This document shows positions 1-11,136 of a DNA stretch of 64,000 nucleotides, piece after piece. This DNA is from Macrostomum hystrix (Eukaryota > Platyhelminthes > Macrostomidae): the NCBI GenBank assembly GCA_950097015.1, contig CATNEN010000034.1, positions 5,102,501-5,166,500 of the forward strand. Reading direction: 5' to 3'. Within the stretch, counting starts at the first letter, position 1. Each line of letters starts with the position of its first letter. The notes under the pieces are model-generated. The model worked only from the letters and a program-made list of their open reading frames with translations, was not told the origin of the DNA and searched no databases. The translations under genes and the position numbers were made by a program.

Positions 1-1
1 T

Positions 2-3000
2 CAGCATCAGCTTCTGCAGCATCAGCTGCCTCCAATGGGCTCTAGCTCGCACCCAGTGTACCAGCACCAGCACCAGCTCCAGCACCAGCACCAGCACCAG
101 CAGCAGCACTTGTTGACCTCACTCGAGGAAGATTCCAACAATTCTTTAACAGTCGGCGATGACTGCGATGACGAAGAATTTGACGACGAATGCGGCGCCT
201 CCTCGATGTCTGTGGCCTCCTCGTCGTTGGCCTCGACGTCTGTGGTTGCCACGGCGACAGCCGGTGCTTCATCAGTGTCGGCGGCGGCGGCTGCGGCTGC
301 CAAGAAACGAAAACGGAAGCTGAACTCGCACCAGCAAGCCCACCAGAGACAGGCTGCCAACATGCGGGAGAGACGCCGAATGCAGAGCATCAACGAAGCC
401 TTCGACGGTGAGTTTAAAGACGTCGTGGGATTCGGAAGAAATGAGGATTTTAAACAGAAGTTAAGGATGTGTGTGGCGCGTGTGTGTATACTAGGGCACG
501 TGTCCATACCAGCGGTGCGCCTTCAATTGTTCAATCCCTACAAGTCAGGGCACGTGCCACTTACTCTGCCCATATATATATTTTTTCAATTGACTTGAAA
601 TATTTACACCCTCGTGAAAAAAATCCCTACTTTGGATTGATTTTTTGTTCCTAATTATTGTTCAAATTTTGGAGAGAATATGAAATTTAATTTTGGTAAT
701 TTGTCTACTACCACTCTACTTCTTCCTCTACCTCTTCATTTCTCCTCTACCACTCTACTTCTTCCTGTACCACTCTACTTCTTCCTCTACCACTCTACTT
801 CTTCCTCTACCACTCTACTTCTTCCTCTACCTCTCCATTTCTCCTCTACCACTCTACTTCTTCCTCTACCTCTCCATTTCTCCTCTACCACTCTACTTCT
901 TCCTCTACCACTCTACTTCTTCCTCTACCACTACTTCTTCCTCTACCCCTCTACTTCTTCCTCTACCACTCTACTTCATCCTCTACCACTCTACTTCGTC
1001 CACTACCACTCTACTTCTTCCTCTACCACTCTACTTCTTCCTCTACCACTCTACTTCTTCCTCTACCACTCTACTTCATCCTCTACCACTCTACTTCTTC
1101 CTCTACCACTCTACTTCTTCCTCTACCACTCTACTTCTTCCTCTACCACTCTACTTCTTCTTTTTCTCTCTCATAGATTCAATTACTAGTTGAGCAGATG
1201 TCAATCACCCAGCAGACTTGTACAGAGCAATGTAATGGAAAAAATGCTCAGTGTTTTTAGCCAGCTTTTTTTGGGCAAAAAAATCTTTTAGAAGCAAAGC
1301 AGAATGAAAGCAAGCGAATTTCCGAGAACTATTTTCCCCATTTCCAACCCATTCAGCTGTGGGGGCTACTTCGGGTTCCTAGCTGTATCGATTGCGTGAA
1401 CGAGGCAAGGAGAGATGCGATTCTCCAGGAAATCAATAATTCATTTTCTGCGGACTAAGCCCACTTATGTATAGTTTTTTTGCTTGATTCTCTCCCGCTT
1501 AGCTTGTGTTTCGAAATGCATATTCTAAATAGATGTACGGTTGTGATTTTGTCTCCAATGTTTTTCTACTGGACTTTAATTCGCTCTAGTTGATTTTTGA
1601 TAGTTTGATAGATTGATAGATTGATAGATTGATACGAGTTGAAATGTGATAGATGATAGTAGAAGTAGCGTGATCTAGAGATAGTAGATAGTAGAAGTAG
1701 CATGTTCTAGAGATGGTAGACAGTAGAAGTAGCGTGTTCTAGAGATGGTAGACAGTAGAAGTAGAGTGTTCTAGAGATGGTAGACAGTAGAAGTAGAGTG
1801 TTCTAGAGATGGTAGACAGTAGAAGTAGAGTGTTCTAGAGATGGTAGACAATAGAAGTAGCATGTTCTAGAGATGGTAGACAGTAGAAGTAGCGTGTTCT
1901 AGAGATGGTAGACAGTAGAAGTAGAGTGTTCTAGAGATGGTAGACAGTAGAAGTAGCGTGTTCTAGAGATGGTAGATAGTAGAAGTAGCGTGTTCTAGAG
2001 ATGGTAGACAGTAGAAGTAGCGTGTTCTAGAGATGGTAGACAGTAGAAGTAGAGTGTTCTAGAGATGGTAGACAATAGAAGTAGAGTGTTCTAGAGATGG
2101 TAGACAGTAGAAGTAGAGTGTTCTAGAGATGGTAGACAGTAGAAGTAGCAAAGTTGCATGTCGCAGAAGCGGAACTCCATTTATGGAACTGTGAAGAGCT
2201 CTTGAGATTCGGGCTGCAAGATAAGATAAGGCCCTGGCAGTGAGTCGGATATACCAGCATCACCGATTAGCACTTGGCGGCCCAGTACGGATGGGATAAT
2301 TTTCCCATTTACTTGTGTGCCGGGAGTCGCGTGAGCTACAAACGCAGTGCTCAACAGAACCTAGGCTTCCAGTAAAATCGTTTGCGCTAAAATCTGTCCC
2401 ATCCGACAATTTGAGGGGCATTTGTTTGCAATCACAACAGCCCTACCAGTACAGCCATCCCTACCGCAATCGTTTCCTTGCATTTGAAATTCAGCAATTG
2501 CGACCCAGGTAGAAGCGCTGCGGGTACCTCGTACAGGCAATTGTGAGGCTGCGAAGGGTTGAGCTTGTTTGGACAAGGTCTGGGCTGGCCTGGGTTCAGA
2601 AAAAAATGGATTGATTTGGGAAGCAGAAATAAGCCTCATGAATTATTCCCCGAATCTTAGCAGAATTCCCCAGCCTCCAACCCCACCCGACTGACTGACC
2701 GAAGCCAATTCGAGGAATTCTCGACGCGAAGGGGTACCAGAATGGGGAGTTGGGCGTAGGTGGGCACCGCTTTGTCACGATTAGTGACTCTACCTGTCAC
2801 TCTTCTAGTCACTCTACCTGTCACTCTTCTAGTCACTCTACCTGTCACTCTTCAATTCACTCTACCTGTCACTCTTCTTGTCACTCTACCTGTCACTCTT
2901 ATAGTCACTCTACCTGTCACTCTTCTAGTCACTCTACCTGTCACTCTTCAATTCACTCTACCTGTCACTCTTTTAGTCACTCTACCTGTCACACTCCTAG

Positions 3001-6000
3001 TCACTCTGCCTGTGACTTTTCTAGTCACTCTACCTGTCACTCTTCAATTCACTCTACCTGTCACTCTTCTTGTCACTCTACCTGTCACTCTTCAATTCAC
3101 TCTACATGTCACTCTTCTTGTCACTCTACCAGTCACTCTTCAATTCACTCTACCTGTCACTCTTCTTGTCACTCTACCTGTCACTCTTCTTGTCACTCTA
3201 CCTGTCACTCTTCAATTCGCTCTACCAGTCACTCTTCAATTCACTCTGCCAGTCATTCTATTACCGAATATCTCAACGCTGTCATGCCAGTGTCGGAGTT
3301 AATAGTGAGTGAAGTGGCAGCTAGGAGAGTTACTGGTAAACAGAGGTGAACGAGTTCCGGGTCTTATTTGATCTCAATAGACAGTCAATGAGGTTCAAGA
3401 GATCCCTGTGCTCAATAACTGACTGACCATTAATAGGCCAAGCGTTTTAAAGAAAGAACATAACTGGGTCCATGGTAGAATAGGGGAGTAAACAACTGCC
3501 TGGAAACTGAAGCTGCCCCCTTATTTAGTCTCCATGCGTTCTAACGGATTTTTATTTTGTTTAATCGGTCAACTAAACTGGGGAGATTGTCTTGGCAAAT
3601 AAACTTTTGCTGCATTCCTTCTGTATTTGCCAATGATGCCTCAAACTATATAGTTCTGCAAACACAGTTCGGCCGCTTCCGAAACTGCCATAGATTCTAC
3701 CATAGACATCTCCCGAGTTGCCAAGGGGAAGCTAGACCGAATGACCCATTCGTTCATTCGTTGTTTTATCAATCAATTGCTGGATTGTTTCGATTCTGAG
3801 ACATGGCAACAAAGGTGCTATACATTCGATTTTTATACATATTTCGATGCTTCTTCTAAGCATCGACACTTCAGAGTTTTGTGAACACGTTGAAGGTTCT
3901 CTCGCTTACTCGCAATTAACAAACAAAAGTTGTTTCAATTTTCATAATTAGGAATTTATTTTGTAGAAAAAGTTTCCAACAGCATGCTTTAAGGGTTATT
4001 TAAGGGTTGTTAAATTAATTCGTTGATTAAAAATACTGTACTTCAGAGCATTTATTGAGTTTGAAAATAATAGTTTCTATACCCCGATATACTTGGCATC
4101 CTGACCATGGAATAACGACTCAAGAAATCTAGGATTACTGTCGATATACAGCCAATACCAAACTTTCCGATTTCGAACAAAAAACTTTAACTAATAATTT
4201 CAATGTCTTCTAGTCTCCATGGCAACAATCAGGATTTTATCCCAAAACGATCCACTCGCTTCAGGCTTACGCGCCCACATCCCGACCCTGCCGTACGAAA
4301 AGCGCCTATCGAAGGTTGACACACTGAGACTGGCAATCGGCTACATCAACTTCCTGCGCGAGATCATCCAAACAGATCAGCAGGGTGCCAAGGAGAACGT
4401 CAGCGCGCCGAAGCCGCAGCCGGAGATTCAACGAAAAGTTGTCGTCCACTGCAGCGCACGTGAGTTGTTATTTTGAGCAGCGCGAGATATTTTCCGTTTA
4501 TGGGATTTGGGATATTTTAAGGACTGGAAGTTGGGGAGTTTTCGTCATTAGAATGTTTAGAGATTATGGGTGTTGGAGTTTGGGATATTAGAACTCAAAA
4601 TAATCCCAAATTATTTGAGAATTGAGATATTTTGAGATTGGGATATTTTGAGATTGGGATATTTTGAGATTGGGATATTTTGAGATTGGGATATTTTGAG
4701 ATTGGGATGTTTTGAGATTGGGAGATTTTGAGATTGGGATATTTTGAGATTGGGATGTTTTGAGATTGGGATGTTTTGAGATTGGGATATTTTGAGATTG
4801 GGATATTTTGAGATTGGGATATTTTGAGATTGGGATGTTTTGAGATTGGGATGTTTTGAGATTGGGATGTTTTGAGATTGGGATATTTTGAGATTGGGAT
4901 ATTTTGAGATTGGGATATTTTGAGATTGGGATATTTTGGGATTAGGATGTTTTGAGATTGGGATACTTCGTGATTCGTATTTTTGAAATAAGAAAATTTT
5001 GAGACTTTGGTATTAAAAAACTGATTTTCTAGACTGTGATTTCTAGGAATCAGGATATTTTTTGGATTCGGCAATTGTGGGATCGGGATTCCGTGGGATT
5101 GAGACATTTTTCGGAGTAGAAAATCACAATGTTAGGAATATCTAAACAGTTTTGAACAAAAAACAGCGGCAGTTTTGTGAGCATTGGTTTCAAAATTTCC
5201 AAAAAAAAGTATGAAAATTGGACTCCTGATTGATCTGCACACGCAGTTTTTCATCTATTTGGTTTTATAAATTTTCCCTGCTATGCAGAAAATGTAAAAA
5301 ATATCTCTAGGATATTTGGCAAGAGAAAGATGAAGAGAGGCAGAAGTGTCAAGGGAATATTGGTCCATGCAGATTTTGGCTCCCTAACGTAGGGATTTAA
5401 TTAAAAGTTTACTCCAACTTAATTTCTCGCCCAAGGAATATAACACACAGTGGAGCTTGGTCAGATGATATGAAATATGATATGAAATGTAAACTTTGAT
5501 CTCCATGTTTAGCTATGTAAAATTTAAATATATTAGCCTGGAACATTTTTTTATCGAAAAAAACTGACAAACTTGCGACACACACACACACACGCGCGCA
5601 CACTTCATCACTGATTAGTGATTTTGAGTGATTGATTGCAAAGCGTGCTCTAAATATCTTGAGCAGCTCTGGTTTCTGCCTCCTCTCTGTCTCCAATATG
5701 ATTTCCGCGGAAGGAGGAGTTCTGCCACGTGTTGTAGGCACGCGTCGGCCATCCAGTCCACAATGTCCTGCATTGCTGGCAGACACGCGTCAGATACGCG
5801 CGCCATGCTATGGAATGTTGCAGCATCAACACCTCAGTTATTAAAAGTCATGCCAAGTTTTTTGCTAAAGATAATATTATGATTTGTGTAATAAAATGAA
5901 ACAAAAAACCCACAAGTTGTCACCAGCTCTAGTTTTCCCTTTTAATTAATTATTTTTTTAATAATTAATAATTAATAATTAATAATTAATTAATAATTAA

Positions 6001-9000
6001 TAATTAATAATTAATAATTAATAATTAATTAATTAATAATTAATAATAATTAATAATTAAGAGCTTCGATTGGTTTTTTATTTTAAGTCACATGATTCAC
6101 ATACCAAATGATGCGCTTCAGTTGTGAGAATAAGTTGAGAGTGGAGAGGTTGAATCAGTTGAGAATCAGTTGAGAGGTTGTAGCATTGTGGTTAGGGCGT
6201 CGGACTCACGACTTGAAGGTCGGGGGGTTCGATTCCTGACTCCACTGGAATAATTTTTGTCCTTTAGCAAGACACTTAACTCTACATTGCTTCAGTTCAC
6301 CCAGCTGTTAAATGGGTACCAGCATTAGCTGGGATAATTGAAGGTGGGTGTGGCGTCCCCCCAGTCCATGGACTGAACAGCCGTACGCAGCCTTCAGATG
6401 CGCCGCGCAATTAGCTGCGGCTGTGCTGTCGGCTGCACATCTGGCCCAATCGGACAAGTGTAATCAATTATTATTATTATTATATTCTCAGACAATTTTT
6501 ATAGAAATAAGAAAGTGCTTGTTTTTATCGCATCTTGTCTCTGTAGATTATTTGTCTATGGCCCAATCCGTATTCCCGCATATATCACATCATAAATCAG
6601 TGGTTAGTAAACTTCGCACTTCTGATTGAGAGGTTTCCGGGCTTTAGAAATGTTTGGTGAACTCTCTGCTAAGCAACCTGGGGATTTGTGTGCTCTATGC
6701 TTGCACTGGGACAGACAGTAAAAGGCCAATTATTCTCTGCTTTAGCATTCGAATGTGACACACCCGAAGTTTGCTCAATAATCTATCGGTCGATTCGAGG
6801 CGTGACAATATGGTTAGTTGGGTTCATTGTGTCCGCATGTCTTTTTTCAATACCTCCTGCACGGCCCCCCGCGGTGCTCAACAGGGCCCGCGCCTCCATC
6901 TGTTAATCGAACTCATCCCAGGGCTCGAGTCTATGGCTGGGATACTTTCCCAAATTCTATTACTCAAAGACTTTCCTACAGAGCATTGAGGGTCTTTTGG
7001 AGGACTCAAAGCGAAACAGGAGATCTCGGAGGCAAACAAGCCGGCTGTCAAAGCGATCATGGAAGTCCCAGCCCTCCCCTCAGCCCCGACTTCTTCAACC
7101 TCAAGCGCCGTTGTTTGAGAAGGCGCTGGGGTTGAGAAAGAAACGAAAACCAATTCAAAATCCACCCCCACTCCTCAAAATGGCCGGCCCCACCTTCTCT
7201 GCTTAGCGGAAGAATTTCACCTTTCCCCCCCATTGCTCGAGTTCATCAACCCCAGAGCAAACATGAGCACAGCTGGGGGGCAGTTTTTCGGCTTTCCCTT
7301 ACAGAAAATTTCCTTCTCAAAAACCTGTCTTGAAACTGTCTGAGTATATACTCGTAGTTATAGGAGAATTTGTGTCTGGAGCCACATCCGAAAGATGGGC
7401 GTGACTAGCTTTGGGACAATGCGACACAATAAGGCCGATTCTGTCAGTCGGAATGACTATCCAAGTTAGGTTTCATGTTTACACTTTCATTATCGTCATT
7501 CTGCCTTAGACTCCGTCTATCCTTCTCCGTATATCCTTCTCATTCTATCCTTCTCGTTCTATCCTTCTCATTCTATCCTTCTCGTTCTATACTTCTCATT
7601 CTATCCTTCTCGTTCTATCCTTCTCATTCTATCCTTCTCGTTCTATACTTCTCATTCATATCCTTCTCATTCTATCCTTCTCATTCTATCCTTCTCATTC
7701 TACCCTTCTCATTCTATCCTTCTCATTCTATCCTTCTCATTCTACCCTTCTCATTCTATCCTTCTCATTCTATCCTTCTCATTCTACCCTTCTCATTCTA
7801 TCCTTCTCATTCTATACTTCTCCTTCTATCCTTCTCATTCTATCCTTCTCACTCTACCCTTCTCGTTCTATACTTCTCAATCTATCCTTCTAACCCTATC
7901 AATTTCATTAAAGACTTCTCACTCACAGGAATATAGAGATGCTGCAGCTGCTGCTGCTGTTGCTGACTGCTGTTTTCGCTGAGGAATTAAGTCCTATCCT
8001 ATAAGTTGTAGAGATATAGGATTGGGAAATAAATTCACGAGAACAGCAGCTGAGACAGTTCCCATGCTTTCTGAGTGCAACAAAGTGGCGCAAAACTCAA
8101 AAGCGAACTTGTGTTGGATCCACAGTTTTATTGGAAGAATAGGATCTTATCCTAGCCCATCAATTCCCAGGATATCTGATACAGCACTTCAGGCCCACTT
8201 CCAACAAATAGCATATTATCCCTTTGCTCACAGGCAAGACAAAGGGATTCCCAACAGCCCTCGGCTTCTTATTTAAGTTATGAGTTATGAAATTTTGGCC
8301 TCATTATACTGTTGCTTTGCCTGCAAATCTTGTTCTTCTTTTATATTGGAGAAACTGTTCTGCAGGTGAAAAAATGATGAAAACTGGGATCTTGAGTTGG
8401 GGGAGTCCAACATATAGCGGGATCCCATGCTGGGTTAGCGACTGCGGGGGTTCACGGCTTGTCCCAATGAAGCTTTTGTACATTTCAAGCATTTCTCTAC
8501 TGGTTTTTTCATCCCCGATGAGCGACAACTTGATGAAAAGAGGCTTAGGGAGTTAATCCAACCTTTGCCTCATTGTATTGCAGCAGAATTCAAAGACAAT
8601 TGCAAGTCAGCCAGTTCCCTAAACCCTGGTTTAGGATAAGAGAAAAGAAATTCAACAAATATTTCTATTCTCTCCATTGTTGCGCATGGTTGAACAGAAC
8701 TGACAGGTTTTATTGATGACGAAAAAATTGTCATTTACGAGGATAGAAGACAAAATGGGTTCGTTTGAAAATTTTTCAATAATAAATTTCTTGGGATTAC
8801 AAAGTTTATCGCATGATCCCCATATTAGACGACTTTGGCTTTTTAAACTCAAGCGACAGTTTTCAGAGAGCGACTCTCTACTCCCTAACCCCTCTACCCG
8901 TGGAGACACACTCGAGAATAGATTGAAGAGCTACTTAATGTCGCGCAAGTCGTGACCTTCTGGACCTTTTTCCAAACGGGGCTCCAAATACATTGGGATA

Positions 9001-10738
9001 TTGGCCGCGGCCTTAGTCCGTTGAATTCCGCCCAGCTCAATTCAATTTTTTCGCTGCGACTTGACTATGTGTGGGTTGGTTGGGCCAAAAGCGGTCTTTG
9101 TCCGAGTTGGGTTGGTAACTTGAGCCATCTAGACTCGAGTTACCATGGGGGGAATGTCAAACTTTAGGGGAGGGGTGGGTTAAAGAGTCGTAGATACGAG
9201 TATGAGCTCTGAGCTCTGGCTTGCCGCCTTCAAATGGAGGAATTTTATTCCCTGGTTCATGATCAGCCGTGAGAAATATCTAGTTAGTTGCTACGAAGTT
9301 TTTCGATCAGTCAAGAACTTATTCTATTAAAAAAGGTGGCGATTTTTTTTATCAATGAGCGACAAGCACGGTAGCAATTGACTTCTTGTTAGCTGACTAT
9401 TAATCATATAGGTCACAAATCTGATCTAAGGAGAAAATTTGATTCCTCATCTCATTCCTTATCTCAACTCTCACTCTGCCTCTCTCAGCTGTCACTCTGC
9501 CCCTCTCTCCTGTCACTCTGCCTCTCTCACCTGTCCACTCTGCCTCTCTCACCTGTCACTCTACCTTTCTTAACTGTCTCTCTGCCTCTCTCACCTGTCA
9601 CTCTGCCTCTCTCACCTGTCACTCTGCCTCTCTCACCTGTCACTCTGCCTCTCTCACCTGTCACTCTACCTTTCATAACTGTCTCTCTGCCTCTCTCACC
9701 TGTCACTCTGCCTCTCTCACCTGTCACTCTGCCTCTCTCACCTGTCACTCTGCCTCTCTCACCTGTCACTCTGCCCCTCTCACCTGTCACTCTGCCTCTC
9801 TCACCTGTCACTCTGCCTCTCTCAGCTGTCACTCTACCTTTCTTAACTGTCTCTCTGCCTCTCTCACCTGTCACTCTGCCTCTCTCACCTGTCACTCTGC
9901 CCTTCTCACCTGTCCACTCTGCCTCTCTCACCTGTCACTCTACCTTTCATAACTGTCTCTCTGCCTCTCTCACCTGCCACTCTGCCTCTCTCACCTGTCC
10001 ACTCTGCCTCTCTCACCTGTCACTCTGCCTCTCTCACCTGTCCACTCTGCCTCTCTCACCTGTCCACTCTGCCTCTCTCACCTGTCACTCTGCCTCTCTC
10101 ACCTGTCCACTCTGCCTCTCTCACCTGTCACTCTGCCTCTCTCAGCTGTCACTCTGCCTCTCTCAGCTGTCACTCTGCCTCTCTCAGCTGTCGCTCTACC
10201 TATTCTCCCGCCACTCTACTGGGAAGTAACAATGGTAACGGAACATGAATTTCTCATTAAAAAAAAACAAAAATTTTATTTTCCATTCGCAGCGACTTTC
10301 GACTCCAACTATAACGGAATGAACGGCGCGCGCTCAGGGGGCGGCGCCGGTGGCGGCGGCAGCGGCGGTGAGGGCGCACCCGGACCCTTTGGCCCATTCA
10401 CTGCGCACAGCCTCGGCTGGTACGAGGACGCCAGATATGGTTACCATGGCAACAATTCTGACCAGCATCCGCCTGGCACAATGTGCGCCAAATTGTGGAT
10501 CCCGGAGGTCGGCTTAGAAGACGGACGAAGCGGCGGCTGCGGTGGTGGTTCGGCCAAGTTGCTGATCAAACAGGAGGGTAGTCCCTCTGGCGCCGGCATC
10601 ATTTTGGCGAGCGAACCCCGGACCTTTCAGCAGCCCAGTCTGAGCGAAGTGGCTAGCCAGTCGATGCACTTTGAGTCGCACCTGTCCCAGAGAATTGCTT
10701 CCTCGTCAGTCGGTTGCGAGGGAGTTTCAAGAATATGA
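2..10738 (+). CDS. Ptf1a: Ptf1a-type bHLH transcription factor (5' partial)
   Basis: Exons 2-407, 4265-4459 and 10293-10738; both introns are phase 1 GT-AG and the frame closes exactly (348 residues from the window edge, no start codon required inside the window). Exon 1 encodes a His/Gln-rich stretch, an acidic patch, a basic KKRKRK cluster and the basic region plus helix 1 ([19 protein letters not shown]). Exon 2 supplies the loop and helix 2 ([19 protein letters not shown], then [13 protein letters not shown]). This is the Ptf1a signature. Exon 3 has a Gly/Ser-rich linker, then [12 protein letters not shown] and AKLWIPE, which match the two Trp-containing C-terminal motifs of vertebrate Ptf1a that contact RBPJ/RBPJL. 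Known role of the family: E-protein heterodimer and RBPJ-containing trimer driving pancreatic and inhibitory-neuron fates; in an invertebrate a neural role is inference. The introns hold seven tandem arrays and one SINE. The frame is open to base 2, so the true start lies upstream. Confidence 0.93.
706..1165. repeat. 20-bp minisatellite, Ptf1a intron 1
   Basis: About 23 copies of CTCTACCACTCTACTTCTTC with variants (CTCTACCTCTCCATTTCTCC). The pyrimidine-rich strand is free of stop codons, which creates spurious long frames. Confidence 0.95.
1600..2150. repeat. 32-bp minisatellite, Ptf1a intron 1
   Basis: About 15 copies of a 32-bp unit built from GTAGACAGTAGAAGTAGAGT followed by GTTCTAGAGATG. 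Variants alternate GAG/GCG/GCA before TGTTC. A short run of the 8-mer TAGATTGA at about 1610-1632 precedes it. Confidence 0.95.
2783..3255. repeat. 24-bp minisatellite, Ptf1a intron 1
   Basis: Unit of two 12-bp halves, TCACTCTACCTG and TCACTCTTCTAG (the second half also occurs as TCACTCTTCAAT). About 20 copies. Shares the string CCTGTCACTCT with the 21-bp array at 9470-10200. Confidence 0.95.
4622..4965. repeat. 16-bp minisatellite, Ptf1a intron 2
   Basis: About 21 copies of GGGATATTTTGAGATT (variants GGGATG, GGGAGA) starting about 160 bases after exon 2. Degenerate copies continue to about 5100. Confidence 0.95.
5578..5602. repeat. CA/CG dinucleotide microsatellite
   Basis: Run of alternating CA then CG dinucleotides in Ptf1a intron 2. 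Confidence 0.85.
5615..5850 (-). pseudogene. possible degenerate non-LTR retrotransposon fragment
   Basis: A GC-richer island inside the AT-rich intron. On the minus strand it reads [20 protein letters not shown], which loosely recalls the 'C...I..WM....L..N' segment after the catalytic site in jockey/CR1-type reverse transcriptases. No catalytic motif is present, and the same stretch is open in other frames. Weak call; it could be unrelated unique sequence. Confidence 0.2.
5943..6059. repeat. AT-rich 8-bp repeat
   Basis: Run of AATTAATA units immediately upstream of the SINE at 6180. A similar AATTAATTAATAATTAA stretch forms the tail of the SINE at 40493, so part of it may be an older SINE tail. 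Confidence 0.85.
6180..6485 (+). mobile_element. tRNA-derived SINE, copy 1
   Basis: The tRNA-like head has a box A-like TGGTTAGGGCGTCGG and a box B GGTTCGATTCC (about 6228). The body reads ACACTTAACTCTACATTGCT, then TTCACCCAGCTGTTAAATGG, then a CCAGTCCATGGACTGAACAG block and a GC-rich segment. It ends in a (TTA)n tail at about 6466-6485. A second full-length copy is at 40493 on the same strand and fragments are at 21730 and 49685, so this is a dispersed family. Pol III transcription is inferred from the boxes. Confidence 0.88.
6790..7010 (+). pseudogene. possible reverse-transcriptase relic
   Basis: One frame reads [20 protein letters not shown], resembling in shape the 'PQGSvLGPLLF' block of LINE reverse transcriptases, followed by a different frame with [12 protein letters not shown]. 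No YxDD motif and no continuous frame. Could be chance. Confidence 0.18.
7525..7895. repeat. 14-bp minisatellite, Ptf1a intron 2
   Basis: About 26 copies of CTCATTCTATCCTT with variants (CTCGTTCTATCCTT, CTCATTCTACCCTT). Confidence 0.95.
7896..9469. other. unique intronic sequence, Ptf1a intron 2
   Basis: No tandem array, RNA gene or recognisable coding domain. A short (CTG)n-like run occurs near 7940-7965. Small open frames here show no family resemblance. Confidence 0.6.
9470..10200. repeat. 21-bp minisatellite, Ptf1a intron 2
   Basis: About 34 copies of a 21-bp unit, GCCTCTCTCACCTGTCACTC plus T, with interspersed variants carrying ACCTTTCTTAACTGTCTCT. It ends about 90 bases before exon 3, so it abuts the branch-point/acceptor region. 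Confidence 0.95.
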
Positions 10739-11055
10739 GCTGGAAAATTGTGAATACCATAAAAATCTGTTTTACATTCAACTAGATCTCCCGTTTAGAA
10801 ATCAACCATGCCAATAATCATGTCGAAATTGTCTGTTAGAACCTATTTAAAATACAGTTTTTTTATTCCAGACCTCGCTTGTGTAATCTGTATCTAACTT
10901 TTCTGCCTAAATTATTGTTGGTTTTGGGATAAATAATTATCAAAATCAACTTTCTTATCGTCTTTGTTTCTACACTTCAATATCGTTTTGCACTAAGCAT
11001 TGCTATACTTGCTCGCTTATAAATTGTGGCTTGTTTTTATGTAGCTGGAGGAATG

Positions 11056-11061
11056 AATAAA
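11056..11061 (+). terminator. candidate polyadenylation signal of Ptf1a
   Basis: AATAAA lies about 320 bases after the Ptf1a stop codon and just before the 42-bp array begins. It is the first canonical hexamer I see downstream on this strand; use is inferred. Confidence 0.4.
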
Positions 11062-11136
11062 TACGCTGTTTATGATTCACTGAAGCTTTTGAATATTTAC
11101 AACTTTTGGAGTTTAACATTTCTGCCTGCCAAATTC

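Noticed and set aside
30-510. Minus-strand 161-codon frame opposite Ptf1a exon 1
   Set aside because: Low-complexity antisense shadow of the His/Gln-rich and Ala-rich coding sequence on the plus strand.
6180-6255. Functional tRNA gene
   Set aside because: Box A and box B are present, but the sequence does not close a cloverleaf, continues into a SINE body with a simple-repeat tail, and has a second diverged copy.
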